A stretch of DNA of 64,000 bases from Vibrio marinisediminis (GCF_014050145.1 NZ_JACFYF010000007.1:1-64000), one strand, 5' to 3'. Shown: positions 36,447-46,429, counted from the first letter of the stretch. The notes: generated from the sequence alone by a model not told the origin. Numbers and translations are program-made.

Positions 36447-37853
36447 TTATTGCTCTCCCGCAGCTTGATTGTTGAGGGTTTTGATATGAAATGACTTAGG
36501 TCGAGTGAGCATTTCAAAACCGATGGTGGATAAGGTGCAGCCGCGACCAGAGTTTTTCACCCCTGTCCATGCTAGTTGTGGGTCAAGGTAATCGCATCGA
36601 TTGACGAATAGTGTGCCAGTTTCGATTTGCTCACCTAGCGTTGCAGCGGCTTGTTCATCGCTAGAGAAGATCGCAGCGGTTAAGCCAAACTCAGAATCAT
36701 TCATTAGCTTGACGGCTTCTTCGTCACTCGATACCGCTTGAATGCCTACCACGGGACCAAAAGATTCTTCCGTCATCACTCGCATGGTGTGGTCTACATT
36801 GGTTAAGATCTGCGGGGCTAGATAAGGCGTGCCATTGTTACTCTCGGTAAACCAAGACTCATCGATATTGGCAATGGCTCCTTTGGCAAGCGCATCTTCA
36901 ATTTGTGAGCGAACAAAGTCGGCAGCAGCAGTGCGGACAACGGGTCCTAGATTGGTGGCTGAAGAGTTGGGATTGCCGAGTTGATATTGTTTGGTTAATG
37001 CCACCGCTTTTTCAACGAACTGATCATGAATCGACTCATGCAGATATATGCGTTCAATCCCGCAGCACGATTGCCCTGAATTGAAAAACGCACCATCAAC
37101 GAGTGTTTCAACCGCGTGATCAATATCCGCATCAGCGCGGACATAGGCGGGGTCTTTACCACCAAGCTCTAAGCCGACACCAATAAAGCGCCCTGCGGCG
37201 TTTTTCTCGACCATTGCGCCGCCTGCGACAGAACCGGTAAAGGCAACATAATCAATTTGCGGGTGTTGGATCATTTGCTCCGTGGATTGATGGTCGGTGT
37301 GCACAAACTGAAACACGCCGTGAGGCAAGCCGGTGCCTTCAAATGCTTGTACTAATCGCTCAGAACAGAGCGGCGTTTGCGCAGAGTGTTTTAAGATCAC
37401 GCAGTTACCAGCTAATAAAGCCGGGATGACGGCATTAATGGCGGTTAAGTAAGGGTAGTTCCACGGCGCAATCACCAGAACGTTACCAAAGGCAACGCGT
37501 TTGATATAACGGGTAAAGCCGGGTTTTTCCGCTAACTCAATGGTCGCTAGTGCCTTTTCTGCTTGCTCAATCATTGCTAAAGCACGCTCTTCAACGCCTA
37601 GTATTTCCCCTTTGGTTTGGGCGATGGGTCTGCCCATCATCATGGTGATCTCTTGCCTAATTGCCTCTTGGTTAGCAACAAAGTTGGCGATGGCTTGTTT
37701 GCAGATTGCTTTTCGCATCGCTAAAGGTGTGGCTTGCCATTCCTTTTGGCTTTGCGTGGCGCGCTCAATGATGGTGCCGATTTGTGTCGTCGAGGATAAT
37801 TCTCGCGATACACAAACCTTGCCGTCAATGGGAGATAGAGTGTGCTGTTCCAT
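36447..37853 (-). CDS. NAD(P)-dependent aldehyde dehydrogenase of the glutamylation operon
   Basis: The protein has 468 residues. General-base Glu lies in LELGGKDP and the catalytic Cys in NSGQSCCGIER. VIAPWNYPYLTAINAVIPALLAGN forms the cofactor fold. It is a different clade from the aldehyde dehydrogenase at 21615 (about 40 residues shorter and sequence-divergent). It sits directly after the ligase gene (31 bases) and before the Fe-alcohol dehydrogenase. It would oxidise a gamma-glutamylated aldehyde to the acid. Confidence 0.92.
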   Translation of the reverse strand: MEQHTLSPIDGKVCVSRELSSTTQIGTIIERATQSQKEWQATPLAMRKAICKQAIANFVANQEAIRQEITMMMGRPIAQTKGEILGVEERALAMIEQAEKALATIELAEKPGFTRYIKRVAFGNVLVIAPWNYPYLTAINAVIPALLAGNCVILKHSAQTPLCSERLVQAFEGTGLPHGVFQFVHTDHQSTEQMIQHPQIDYVAFTGSVAGGAMVEKNAAGRFIGVGLELGGKDPAYVRADADIDHAVETLVDGAFFNSGQSCCGIERIYLHESIHDQFVEKAVALTKQYQLGNPNSSATNLGPVVRTAAADFVRSQIEDALAKGAIANIDESWFTESNNGTPYLAPQILTNVDHTMRVMTEESFGPVVGIQAVSSDEEAVKLMNDSEFGLTAAIFSSDEQAAATLGEQIETGTLFVNRCDYLDPQLAWTGVKNSGRGCTLSTIGFEMLTRPKSFHIKTLNNQAAGEQ

Positions 37854-37884
37854 GCTTCTATACCTATTTAGTCACGATTGCCGT

Positions 37885-39252
37885 TTAAATGATTTCAAAG
37901 TAGCGGTTGAGTTCCCAGTCGGTCACTGCTTTACGAAACTCACGTTCTTCCCACTCTCTACTCGCAGCAAAATGGTCCACAAATTCATTGCCAAACATTT
38001 CACGCCCATAAGGGGAGGCTTTAAGCATTTGCGCGGCATCCCAAAGGGTGGCGGGCAACTTGAGTTCTTCTGGAATATCTTGCTCGTATGCATTACCCAC
38101 AATGGCTTCACCGGGCTCCCACTTATTGAGAATGCCACAAAGACCAGAAGCTAAAGCGGCAGCTAATGCTAAATATGGGTTGCCATCTGCGGCACCAATT
38201 CGGTATTCGACACGTTGGCTTTTTTCAGAACCGGGGATGACGCGCAGCGAGGTGGTGCGGTTTTCCACAGCCCAAGTGGAATGGGTAGGGGCCCAAAAGC
38301 CTGGGATCATGCGGCGGTAACTATTGACGGTGGGGGCAACCATTGATAAAAACTCAGGCATTAATCGTTGCTGACCAGCGACAAAATGACGCTGAACGGC
38401 ACTCATATTGTGTTCATTGCCCTTGTCGTAAAACGCAGAGCTGCCATCGCTGTTTTGCAATGAAATATGAATGTGCCCACTTTGACCGGGGCAATCATTG
38501 CTCCATTTCGCCATGAAGGTTGCCATCATATTGTTTCGTTGCATCAATACCTTGGTGTAGGTTTTAAATAACGCAGCTTTGTCAGAGGCATTGATTGCGC
38601 TATCAACCGACAGCGCGGCTTCAATCACGCCCGGTCCTGTTTCTGAGTGGATACCTTCAATCGGAAAATCCATCTTTTCACTCATATCCAAGATTTGCTG
38701 ATACAACTCGATATAGGTTGAATTTCTGATCATCGAATAACCGAACCAGTCCGGTGTGATGGATTCAAGATCTTGAAAGTTTTTCTCGCGCACGGATTTC
38801 GGTGTCTCGTTGAAGACAAAAAACTCGTATTCAAAGGCGCAAAAAGGATTCAGCCCTAATTCATGGTATTTCTCAACGATTCGCTCAAGCGTGCTACGAG
38901 GGCAAATCGCCGCGGCTTGTTGATCGAACTCGGCAATAAATAACAACATGCCTTCTTCATCGAGTACATCGCGACACGTTTCAGGCAGAATTTTTACTGG
39001 TGCATCAGGGTAGCCGGTATGCCAACCTGTGTAAGTGGTATTGTCGTAGAGCTGGTCTTTACTGTCCCAACCTAATACTACATCACAAAATGCGAAGCCT
39101 TTGTCCAGCGAAGAGAAAAATTTGTCTTTCGACATGTATTTTCCGCGCATGATGCCATCGTTATCAAACAAGCCAACTTTGACATGAGAGAGATTACGCT
39201 CCTCGATGATCGCTTTGGCATCTTCAATGGTCTTTACTGATCTTGCATCCAT
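37885..39252 (-). CDS. glutamine-synthetase-like gamma-glutamylamine ligase
   Basis: The protein has 455 residues with the GS beta-grasp and catalytic domains. FEYEFFVF supplies metal-binding glutamates, HSETGPGVIEAALS and GQSGHIHISLQN the nucleotide loop, and NRTTSLRVIPGS and EYRIGAADGNPYLALAAALAS the glutamate site. It is closer to PuuA/IpuC-type ligases than to GlnA: it lacks the adenylylation-loop Tyr context and the ammonium site looks altered. Such enzymes join glutamate to an amine. Operon partners suggest an amino alcohol as the amine. A GAGGA site precedes the ATG. Confidence 0.9.
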   Translation of the reverse strand: MDARSVKTIEDAKAIIEERNLSHVKVGLFDNDGIMRGKYMSKDKFFSSLDKGFAFCDVVLGWDSKDQLYDNTTYTGWHTGYPDAPVKILPETCRDVLDEEGMLLFIAEFDQQAAAICPRSTLERIVEKYHELGLNPFCAFEYEFFVFNETPKSVREKNFQDLESITPDWFGYSMIRNSTYIELYQQILDMSEKMDFPIEGIHSETGPGVIEAALSVDSAINASDKAALFKTYTKVLMQRNNMMATFMAKWSNDCPGQSGHIHISLQNSDGSSAFYDKGNEHNMSAVQRHFVAGQQRLMPEFLSMVAPTVNSYRRMIPGFWAPTHSTWAVENRTTSLRVIPGSEKSQRVEYRIGAADGNPYLALAAALASGLCGILNKWEPGEAIVGNAYEQDIPEELKLPATLWDAAQMLKASPYGREMFGNEFVDHFAASREWEEREFRKAVTDWELNRYFEII

Positions 39253-39267
39253 TCGTCATTCCTCTTT

Positions 39268-39290
39268 GCACCGGCTACCACAGCCGGTGC
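39268..39290 (-). other. intercistronic GC-rich hairpin between dctP-like and ligase genes
   Basis: GCACCGGCT pairs perfectly with AGCCGGTGC around ACCAC. There is no T-run; it ends just before the ribosome site of the ligase gene. It probably stabilises the upstream binding-protein message or sets differential expression. Confidence 0.65.
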
Positions 39291-39300
39291 ATTACCTGAT

Positions 39301-40353
39301 TTAGCTATAGCGGTATGGTTTGCCCGCTTTTTCCATGTCGGCTGCGTACTGTTTGAATATATCCACCACCCGTTTGTTTCTAGGGCTGGTTTCGGCGACT
39401 TCATCCCAAAACTTAAGCGCTTCGGCTTCCACGGTTTTCCACTCTTCATCAGGGATGGTGGTCAATTCTAGCTTGTCACCTTCGACACGCAGTTTCGCTT
39501 CACCACCCCAATACCAGTGCTGACGATAGTAGTGCGAGCTGTCCATGCACAATTTCCACAGCGTTTTTAGGTGCTCAGGTAACGCATCCCAACGTTCGCT
39601 GTTGGCAAAGAAGGAACCACACCAAGCCCCAGAAATGTTGTTAGTGAGGAAGTATTTGGTTACATCCGCCCAACCAACCGTGTAATCCTCGGTGATCCCT
39701 GACCAAGCAATGCCATCGAGCTCGCCAGTTTGAATTGCCACTTCGACATCTTCCCAAGGTAGGGTGACAGGGATAACCCCAAAACGAGACAGGAATCGAC
39801 CCGCCGTTGGGAAGGTAAAGACACGTTTTCCTTTTAGATCCGCTAGGCTGCGGATAGGCTCAACCGTGGCAAAATGGCATGGATCCCACGCGCCCGCGGA
39901 GAGCCAAGTCACGCCTTTGATTTCGTCATAGGCTTCTTGCCAAATCTCTTTTAGACCGTACTGCTCAAACAGAACTGGCACATCTAGGCTGTAGCGGGTT
40001 GCGAATGGGAAGTAACCACCGAATACGGATATGTCGACTGGCGCGGCAATGGAGTCATCATCACTTTGCACCATGTCGATGGTGCCACGCTGCATGGCGC
40101 GAAATAGCTCGCCTGTTGGTACTAGCTGATCGGCATAGAACAGCTCAATGATCATTTCACCATTGGCGGCATTGTTAAAAGCATCCACAGCCGGTTTAAT
40201 GACATGTTCACCTAATGCTGGTCCCGCATAGGTTTGTAAACGCCATTTAATTGGGTCTTTGGTACTGGCAATCGCAGGAGCACCAACTAATGCAGTGGCA
40301 CCAGCGGCAGAAACAGCACCGGCTTTTTTCAGGAAATCTCTTCTAGAAGACAT
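39301..40353 (-). CDS. TRAP transporter substrate-binding protein (DctP family)
   Basis: The protein has 350 residues with a twin-arginine signal (SSRRDFLKKAG, cleavage near ASA/IAS at 30). The body begins IKWRLQTYAGPALGEHVIKP and contains ADLKGKRVFTFPTAGRFLSRFG and GWADVTKYF, resembling the TakP-like branch with dimeric binding proteins. TRAP binding proteins usually hold a carboxylate through an Arg; the ligand here is unknown. It belongs to the operon of the gamma-glutamylation enzymes and feeds the DctQM pair. Confidence 0.93.
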   Translation of the reverse strand: MSSRRDFLKKAGAVSAAGATALVGAPAIASTKDPIKWRLQTYAGPALGEHVIKPAVDAFNNAANGEMIIELFYADQLVPTGELFRAMQRGTIDMVQSDDDSIAAPVDISVFGGYFPFATRYSLDVPVLFEQYGLKEIWQEAYDEIKGVTWLSAGAWDPCHFATVEPIRSLADLKGKRVFTFPTAGRFLSRFGVIPVTLPWEDVEVAIQTGELDGIAWSGITEDYTVGWADVTKYFLTNNISGAWCGSFFANSERWDALPEHLKTLWKLCMDSSHYYRQHWYWGGEAKLRVEGDKLELTTIPDEEWKTVEAEALKFWDEVAETSPRNKRVVDIFKQYAADMEKAGKPYRYS

Positions 40354-40418
40354 GTTTTATTCCTCCATGGAATGTGTGTCCATATCAAAGGTTATGGTTG
40401 TACATTGGGTGATTTTCA

Positions 40419-41738
40419 TTAGCCGTAGTGGTACTCCGGAAGCCACAAAGCCAGCTGAGGGAAAGCCATTACCAGAATCAAACCAAACATCATAATGAGC
40501 ACAAACGGAATGATTGAGATGTAAATGTCTTTCAATGAAACTTCGGGTGGTGCCATAGCACGCATTAAAAATAGGTTGTAGCCAAATGGCGGTGTCATGT
40601 AGGCAATTTGGCAAGTAATGGTGTAGAGCACGCCATACCACAACAGGTCGAAGCCCAATGCGCCAACCAGTGGTACGTAAAGTGGGGCGACGATAACCAG
40701 CATGGCGGTATCGTCGAGGAAGGTCCCCATTAAAAGGTAAGAGAGCTGCATTAAGATAAGTACTTGCCATGGGGTCAAATTGAGGCGGTCAATAAAGAAA
40801 CCTTCAATCGCTTTTACCGCGCCAATACCATCAAATACCGCGCCAAAGCAGAGCGCAGCTAATATGATCCACATAAACATGCAGCTAATTGCTAATGTTT
40901 TTCTCAGCGTCTCTTCCAGTACTGAGCGGTTAAGACGTCTCTTTGCAATGGCAGCGATGGTGGCGGCAACGGCACCAACCGCAGAGCTCTCTACTAAGCT
41001 AGTCACGCCCATAAGGAAAAGACCAGTCATGGAAACAAAAATCAGCAGCGGGGTAATACCTGCGCGTAGCAGCAGCAGTTTCTCTTTTAGGCTAACGTTG
41101 CGCTCTTCTTCTGGTAGTGCCGGGCCAAGATTAGGTTGAAGCTTGCAACGAATCACGATGTAAACAATAAATAGTGTTGCCATCAATAGCCCGGGGAATA
41201 CCCCGGCAAGCCATAGTTGTCCAACGGGCTGGCGAGCGATCATGCCGTAAAGGACCAAGACCACGCTTGGTGGAACGAGAATACCTAATGAACTACCGGC
41301 TTGAATAACGCCAGTAACCATGATTTTGTCATAGCCACGACGAAGTAGCTCTGGTAGGGCAATACTGGCACCAATTGCCATACCCGCGACACTTAAACCA
41401 TTCATGGCAGAGATAACCACCATTAAGGCAATAGTGCCAATGGCTAACCCGCCATTGAGAGGACCCATCCATACATGGAACATGCGATAGAGATCTTCGG
41501 CAATGCCAGACTCCGACAACATGTACCCCATATAGATAAACAGCGGTAGCGTTAACAGTGGGTACCATTTCATCAGTTTAATCGCTGAGCTAAAGGCGAT
41601 TTCAGACCCGCCATCACCCCAAAGCAGCAGTGCGGCAATAACAGCAATAGAACCAATTACGGCGAAAACACGCTGACCAGTGAGTAACATCAGCATCATG
41701 GCGGAGAACATCAATAAGGCGATCATTTCATAACTCAT
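40419..41738 (-). CDS. TRAP transporter large permease (DctM family)
   Basis: The protein has 439 residues and 12 or so membrane helices. Recognisable are YPLLTLPLFIYMGYMLSESG, MNGLSVAGMAIGASIALPEL and TPPFGYNLFLMRA, all typical of DctM. It uses the sodium gradient to move the substrate from the DctP-like protein. Its start overlaps the DctQ stop by 4 bases. Confidence 0.94.
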   Translation of the reverse strand: MSYEMIALLMFSAMMLMLLTGQRVFAVIGSIAVIAALLLWGDGGSEIAFSSAIKLMKWYPLLTLPLFIYMGYMLSESGIAEDLYRMFHVWMGPLNGGLAIGTIALMVVISAMNGLSVAGMAIGASIALPELLRRGYDKIMVTGVIQAGSSLGILVPPSVVLVLYGMIARQPVGQLWLAGVFPGLLMATLFIVYIVIRCKLQPNLGPALPEEERNVSLKEKLLLLRAGITPLLIFVSMTGLFLMGVTSLVESSAVGAVAATIAAIAKRRLNRSVLEETLRKTLAISCMFMWIILAALCFGAVFDGIGAVKAIEGFFIDRLNLTPWQVLILMQLSYLLMGTFLDDTAMLVIVAPLYVPLVGALGFDLLWYGVLYTITCQIAYMTPPFGYNLFLMRAMAPPEVSLKDIYISIIPFVLIMMFGLILVMAFPQLALWLPEYHYG

Positions 41739-42277
41739 GAGTTCGCCTCCAACTCGTTGCCATAAACGATTGTCGCAATGTCACGTAGCCAAACCGCGAC
41801 GGCTTGCAACAACATCAAAAACACGCTGACACACATCAGAATTTTGATTGGCGCCATATATGGGCGCCATGCTGAATAACTGCGCTCACCATACTCAATG
41901 GCATAACTGGTGCTAGAGATACCGCCATAAAGCAGCACGCCAAGATAGATGAACAACATGATGACGGTGATGCTATCAATGATGGCTTTTTTACGCGGAG
42001 TCCAATTGCCATAGAGTAGATCCATGCGGACATGGCTGTGCAGTTGCATTGAGTAAGGTCCGCCGAGCATATAGAAGGCAACCATTACAAATTGTGCCAT
42101 TTCCAATGTCCAAAGCGATGGGAAGAAAAACGTTTTAGAAATAGAGGAATAGAGCAGTATTCCGATCATAACGAAGATAAGATACATCGCAAACCGACCA
42201 ATTCTGCGGTTAATGGCTTCGACTATTCTGACAAAGGCCTTAGCGGGAGAGGGCAGAAAGTTGATTGGATCCTGCAT
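41735..42277 (-). CDS. TRAP transporter small permease (DctQ family)
   Basis: The protein has 180 residues and four membrane helices (about 30-50, 65-85, 105-125, 145-165), with WTLEMAQFVMVAFYMLGGPY as the common central part. It is the first gene of the operon and is divergent from the rpiR-like gene. Overlap with the large subunit by 4 bases supports coupled translation. Confidence 0.92.
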   Translation of the reverse strand: MQDPINFLPSPAKAFVRIVEAINRRIGRFAMYLIFVMIGILLYSSISKTFFFPSLWTLEMAQFVMVAFYMLGGPYSMQLHSHVRMDLLYGNWTPRKKAIIDSITVIMLFIYLGVLLYGGISSTSYAIEYGERSYSAWRPYMAPIKILMCVSVFLMLLQAVAVWLRDIATIVYGNELEANS

Positions 42278-42561
42278 TGTTCACGACTCCATGTCTTTGT
42301 GTAGGAAGGAACCTCATTGTTCCTTTCTGTCATTACTCGTTTTATCAATGTTCCGTTCTATTCATTAGCCAGTTAGCGAGTTAAAACACGCATTCTCACT
42401 GGTTAATAACTGAGCGACTTATTGAGTTGTAACATAATAATTACAAATAAATACAATTAGTCAACGTAGAAAGAAATTATTTTTTCAGAATTTGATCTAG
42501 TGTTATATTTATTACAGAAAGGGGTTAGCGTCGCACTTTACACTCACTTAAGGATATTCAA

Positions 42562-43419
42562 TTGACGGTCGCAGAAAGGATCAAAGAGAAGTTTTCAGTT
42601 CTCACCAGGGCTGAAAGACAACTGGCAAATGTGATGTTGGAAAACTATCCAGCGTCGAGTTTAGGCAACGTTGCTTCTATTGCTGAAGCGGCGAAGGTCT
42701 CAACGCCAACGGTTGTTCGCTTGGCTAAAAAGCTCGACTTCACCGGCTTTCCTGACATGCAGCGCAGCATTCATGAAGAGATCGGCGATACGCTAAAAAA
42801 TCCAATTGAGAAACGTGCCTCTATCTCCAATATTGATCAGCAATCCCACTTACTAGGGCGATTCGCTGAGGCGGTGATGAACAATATCCAACAAACTGTC
42901 GCGCAAGTTGATGAAGAGTCATTCAATCAAGTGGTTGATGCACTAAGCAATCAAAACAGTTCGCTTTATATTGTTGGTGGGCGCATCAGCCATTCGATTG
43001 CTGAATACATGTTTACTCATATGCAAGTGATTAGAGCCAACGTGACGATGGTGGAGCCAAATGCTAACCGTTGGTCACATTACGTGATTAATATGAAGCC
43101 CGGTGACACCTTGGTGGTGTTTGATATTCGTCGATACGAAAATGATATCCTCACCTTGGCGGAAATAGCCCGCAGCCGAAACGTAAAGTTGGTATTGTTT
43201 ACTGACCAATGGGGCTCACCAGTGACGAAGTTTTCTCAACATGTTTTTCATGCGCGCATTGAAGCCCCTTCGGCATGGGACTCTACCGTAGCCATTACTT
43301 TTTTAGTCGAAGCCCTAGTTGAGGCGGTGCAGTCCGCCACATGGGCGGACACCAGCAATCGAATGAAAGATCTCGAAGTACTGTTAGATCGCGTCAAACT
43401 GTTTAAGAAGTTTGTTTAA
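42562..43419 (+). CDS. RpiR-family regulator of the TRAP/gamma-glutamylation operon
   Basis: The product has 285 residues. An N-terminal HTH_6 domain (1-77: LTRAERQLANVMLENYP and AKVSTPTVVRLAKKLDFTGFPD) is followed by a C-terminal SIS domain (about 115-260: SSLYIVGGRISHSIAEY, GDTLVVFDIRRYENDIL). The start is TTG at 42562 with AAGGA 7 bases upstream. It is divergent from the TRAP operon and probably represses or activates it in response to a phosphorylated or amine ligand. Its stop codon overlaps that of aacS by two bases. Confidence 0.9.
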   Translation: MTVAERIKEKFSVLTRAERQLANVMLENYPASSLGNVASIAEAAKVSTPTVVRLAKKLDFTGFPDMQRSIHEEIGDTLKNPIEKRASISNIDQQSHLLGRFAEAVMNNIQQTVAQVDEESFNQVVDALSNQNSSLYIVGGRISHSIAEYMFTHMQVIRANVTMVEPNANRWSHYVINMKPGDTLVVFDIRRYENDILTLAEIARSRNVKLVLFTDQWGSPVTKFSQHVFHARIEAPSAWDSTVAITFLVEALVEAVQSATWADTSNRMKDLEVLLDRVKLFKKFV

Positions 43420-45407
43420 CTCATTTCATGCTCGATGTGGCAAAGCTGAGCGATTTCATCGAGCACTTCAGGGTTAGCGATAGCCCCAATGTTCTTCACT
43501 TGCTGACCATTGACCACTTGTTTAACCGCGAGCTCCACTAACTTTCCTGAACGGGTTTTAGGGATGTCGCTGATGGCAAAAATTGCCTGCGGAACATGTC
43601 GTGGTGAGCATTTCGATTTTAAGGTATGTCGAATGAGATCCGTTAGTTGTGGGGTTAGCTCAGTATTTGGGGCAAGTTTCACCATTAACCAAATCTGTTC
43701 TGATTGCTGATTGAGCTTGCCAACTGCAATCGAGTCTTCGATGCCGGGCAGCATATTCACCTGTTGATAGATCTCGGCAGTACCAATTCTAACTCCGCCC
43801 GGATTTAAAGTCGCATCACTACGACCATAGAAGATATAGCCGCCACTCTCGGTTTGCATAACATCATCGCCATGGTGCCAAATATTGGCGAACTTACTCC
43901 AGTATGCGTTGTGGTAACGTTCACCATCATCGAGCCAAAAACCGACCGGGTAGTTGGGTAAAGCGTTGTGGCAAGTGAGCTCGCCACGTTGCTGCTTCAC
44001 AACTAGTCCGTCATCATCCACCACATTAACGGCAATGCCGAGCCCAGCATATTGGCACTCACCTTGGTAGACAGGAGATATAGGGTTACCTAATACAAAA
44101 CAGCCACAAATATCGGTACCACCAGAAATGGAGGCTAAGTGCAGATCGTCTTTAATTTGTTGATAAACGAAACTGAATTGCTCTGGGTAGAGAACGGAAC
44201 CAGTGGAGCAAAGTGTGTTAAGCGAGGTTAATTGGTGCTTTGTCTTAGGGTGATAATTGGCGTGTTCCAGTGCTTCTAAATATTTGGCTGAAGTACCAAA
44301 CAGTGAAATAGATTGATCATCGACCAACTGCCATAAAACCGAAGGATCAGGGTAAACCGGGCTACCATCGTAAATCACCAAAGTCGCGCCGCTAGCCAAC
44401 GCAGAAACATGCCAGTTCCACATCATCCAACCGCAGGTGGTGTAGTAAAACACCTTGTCGTTTGGCTTTACGTCACAGTGTAACTGATGCTCTTTTAGAT
44501 GGTTGAGTAGCGTACCGCCAACAGAATGTACAATGCACTTAGGTTGTCCGGTAGTACCAGACGAGTACAGCACAAATAGAGGGTGGTTGAAGCTAACCGA
44601 GTGGTAGCGTACAGCTTGTGCATGATAGCGAGTTAACATTGACTGCCAAGAAGTGGCGTGTGCGGCGCTGTGCTGTGTATCTTCCGCTAAATAGCCGATT
44701 TCGCAAACCTCAATATTGCGGCTTAATTGGCTGCTAACTGCCTGGTTCTTCTCTGTCATGTCAAAGGTCTTACCGTTAAATCGGTAACCATCACAACAGA
44801 ACAACACCTTAGGTTTGACTTGTCCAAAGCGTTCAATCACGCTGTCGGCACCAAAATCTGGTGAGGTTGAGGTCCAAATTGCACCTAAGCTGGTGGTTGC
44901 GAGCATTGCAATCACGGTTTCAGGCAAATAAGGTAAATAGCCTGCAACCACATCACCTTGTTCTACACCACAATCCATTAGCCATTGCTGTGCACAAGAG
45001 ACTTGTTCAAGTAACTCTTGCCCAATGAGTTGCCTGTGCTGACCGGATTCATTGCTAAAGCTTAAGACGATTTGTTGTGGTGATTTTGTGGCATGAGCGA
45101 GTAAATTTTCAGCGTAGTTAAGCGTAGCATCGGCAAACCAAACCGTATCGCGGTTAGAGCAGGGCTGCTGCCATTTCGGCTCGCCAAGCGTTTTGATATT
45201 GTTGCCCATCTGCCCGATAACATCGCAAAACTGCCACGTTTGCTGCCAAAACTGCTCATCGTTATCGATAGACCATTGATGCAGCGTGGCGTAGTCAGTG
45301 ATTGATTTGTGTTGGCTGGTAACCGTGATTCTGTCGATAAAGCGTTGTAAGTTGCTATTTGCAATACGCTCGGCTGTAGGGGACCAAATTGGTGCTGGGT
45401 TTGCCAT
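43416..45407 (-). CDS. aacS: acetoacetyl-CoA synthetase
   Basis: The protein has 663 residues. The AMP-binding motif is YSSGTTGQPK, and the adenylation core runs to TRSGKLVELAVKQVVNG with the catalytic Lys. The N-terminal ACAS_N region and the start MANPAPIWSPTAERIANSNL match acetoacetyl-CoA synthetases. The ATG at 45407 has GAGGGAA before it; the longer frame is not supported. It activates acetoacetate, the end product of leucine/HMG-CoA breakdown by LiuE. It lies downstream of the ETF genes on the same strand. Confidence 0.93.
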   Translation of the reverse strand: MANPAPIWSPTAERIANSNLQRFIDRITVTSQHKSITDYATLHQWSIDNDEQFWQQTWQFCDVIGQMGNNIKTLGEPKWQQPCSNRDTVWFADATLNYAENLLAHATKSPQQIVLSFSNESGQHRQLIGQELLEQVSCAQQWLMDCGVEQGDVVAGYLPYLPETVIAMLATTSLGAIWTSTSPDFGADSVIERFGQVKPKVLFCCDGYRFNGKTFDMTEKNQAVSSQLSRNIEVCEIGYLAEDTQHSAAHATSWQSMLTRYHAQAVRYHSVSFNHPLFVLYSSGTTGQPKCIVHSVGGTLLNHLKEHQLHCDVKPNDKVFYYTTCGWMMWNWHVSALASGATLVIYDGSPVYPDPSVLWQLVDDQSISLFGTSAKYLEALEHANYHPKTKHQLTSLNTLCSTGSVLYPEQFSFVYQQIKDDLHLASISGGTDICGCFVLGNPISPVYQGECQYAGLGIAVNVVDDDGLVVKQQRGELTCHNALPNYPVGFWLDDGERYHNAYWSKFANIWHHGDDVMQTESGGYIFYGRSDATLNPGGVRIGTAEIYQQVNMLPGIEDSIAVGKLNQQSEQIWLMVKLAPNTELTPQLTDLIRHTLKSKCSPRHVPQAIFAISDIPKTRSGKLVELAVKQVVNGQQVKNIGAIANPEVLDEIAQLCHIEHEMS

Positions 45408-45442
45408 GCTTCCCTCTGCTATTGTGATTAGCCATAACCATG

Positions 45443-45472
45443 AAAGGGAATGAGTTGTTATTCTCATCCCTT
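45443..45472 (-). terminator. hairpin between etfA and aacS
   Basis: AAGGGATGAG pairs with CTCATTCCCTT (minus strand) across an 8-base loop, with one bulged base. Only TTTC follows, so it may act as a weak terminator or processing site and allow partial read-through into aacS. Confidence 0.5.
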
Positions 45473-45502
45473 ATCATCTTTTGTCGGGTTGTCGTGATAT
45501 TG

Positions 45503-46429
45503 TTAAAGCTGCTCGATGAGTTGAGGCAATATCTCAAATAGATCACCAACTAGCCCATAATCGGCAACTTCAAATATCGGTGATTCCGGATCTTTATTTA
45601 TCGCAACAATGACTTTCGACTCCTTCATCCCGGCAAGGTGCTGAATGGCTCCGGATATCCCAACCGCTATATAAAGCTTAGGCGCTACAATTTTACCCGT
45701 TTGTCCAACTTGTAAATCGTTAGCGACAAAACCTGCGTCAACCGCTGCGCGTGATGCGCCTATGGCGGCACCAAGTTTGTCAGCCAGTTGCTCGATCAAG
45801 GCGAAGTTTTCTTTACTGCCCACACCACGACCACCGGAAATTACAACCTCTGCCGCCGTCAATTCAGGGCGTGCAGATTCGGTTTTATCAATGGATACTA
45901 ATTCGACACTGTGGGAGTGAGGTGTCGCTTGTTGGTAGATAATATCGACTTGGTTGTTGCATTCAACGACCTCAAAGGCCGAGGCACGGACAGTCACAAC
46001 GCGTAAGTCGTCGTGGCTGGTGACCTTTGCAAACGCATTGCCTGCATAAATTGGACGAATAAACGTATTTTCATCAATTACTTGTACTATGTCAGATATT
46101 TGTCCCACGCCACATTTCGCAGCCACTCTTGGCGCGAGGTCTTTGCCTTTCGAAGACGAACAACACCAAACCCCTTGATATTCTTTCGCCATATTGGCGA
46201 TGGTTGGTGCAAGGCTTTCCGCAAATTGATGAACATAAGCGGGATCATCAATACAGATAACTTGAGAGATTCCGTCAATTTGACTGGCTTGTTGCGCCAC
46301 GGCATCACATTGGCTACCCATCACCAATAGCGTGTTATCTTGACTGGTTTGAGTCGCTGCGCTCACTACTTTGAGAGTATCGGCATGAAGCTGATGATTG
46401 TCATGTTCAGCAATGATTAGGTTCTTCAT
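45503..46429 (-). CDS. etfA: electron transfer flavoprotein alpha subunit
   Basis: The protein has 308 residues. The C-terminal FAD domain contains [55 protein letters not shown] and [19 protein letters not shown], the full ETF-alpha signature. Together with EtfB it accepts electrons from acyl-CoA dehydrogenases. Its start overlaps the etfB stop by 4 bases. Confidence 0.96.
   Translation of the reverse strand: MKNLIIAEHDNHQLHADTLKVVSAATQTSQDNTLLVMGSQCDAVAQQASQIDGISQVICIDDPAYVHQFAESLAPTIANMAKEYQGVWCCSSSKGKDLAPRVAAKCGVGQISDIVQVIDENTFIRPIYAGNAFAKVTSHDDLRVVTVRASAFEVVECNNQVDIIYQQATPHSHSVELVSIDKTESARPELTAAEVVISGGRGVGSKENFALIEQLADKLGAAIGASRAAVDAGFVANDLQVGQTGKIVAPKLYIAVGISGAIQHLAGMKESKVIVAINKDPESPIFEVADYGLVGDLFEILPQLIEQL

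Noticed and set aside
42471-42486. GAAATTATTTTTTC as an RpiR operator
   Set aside because: Only the outer GAAA/TTTC pair matches; an AT-rich region gives this easily by chance.
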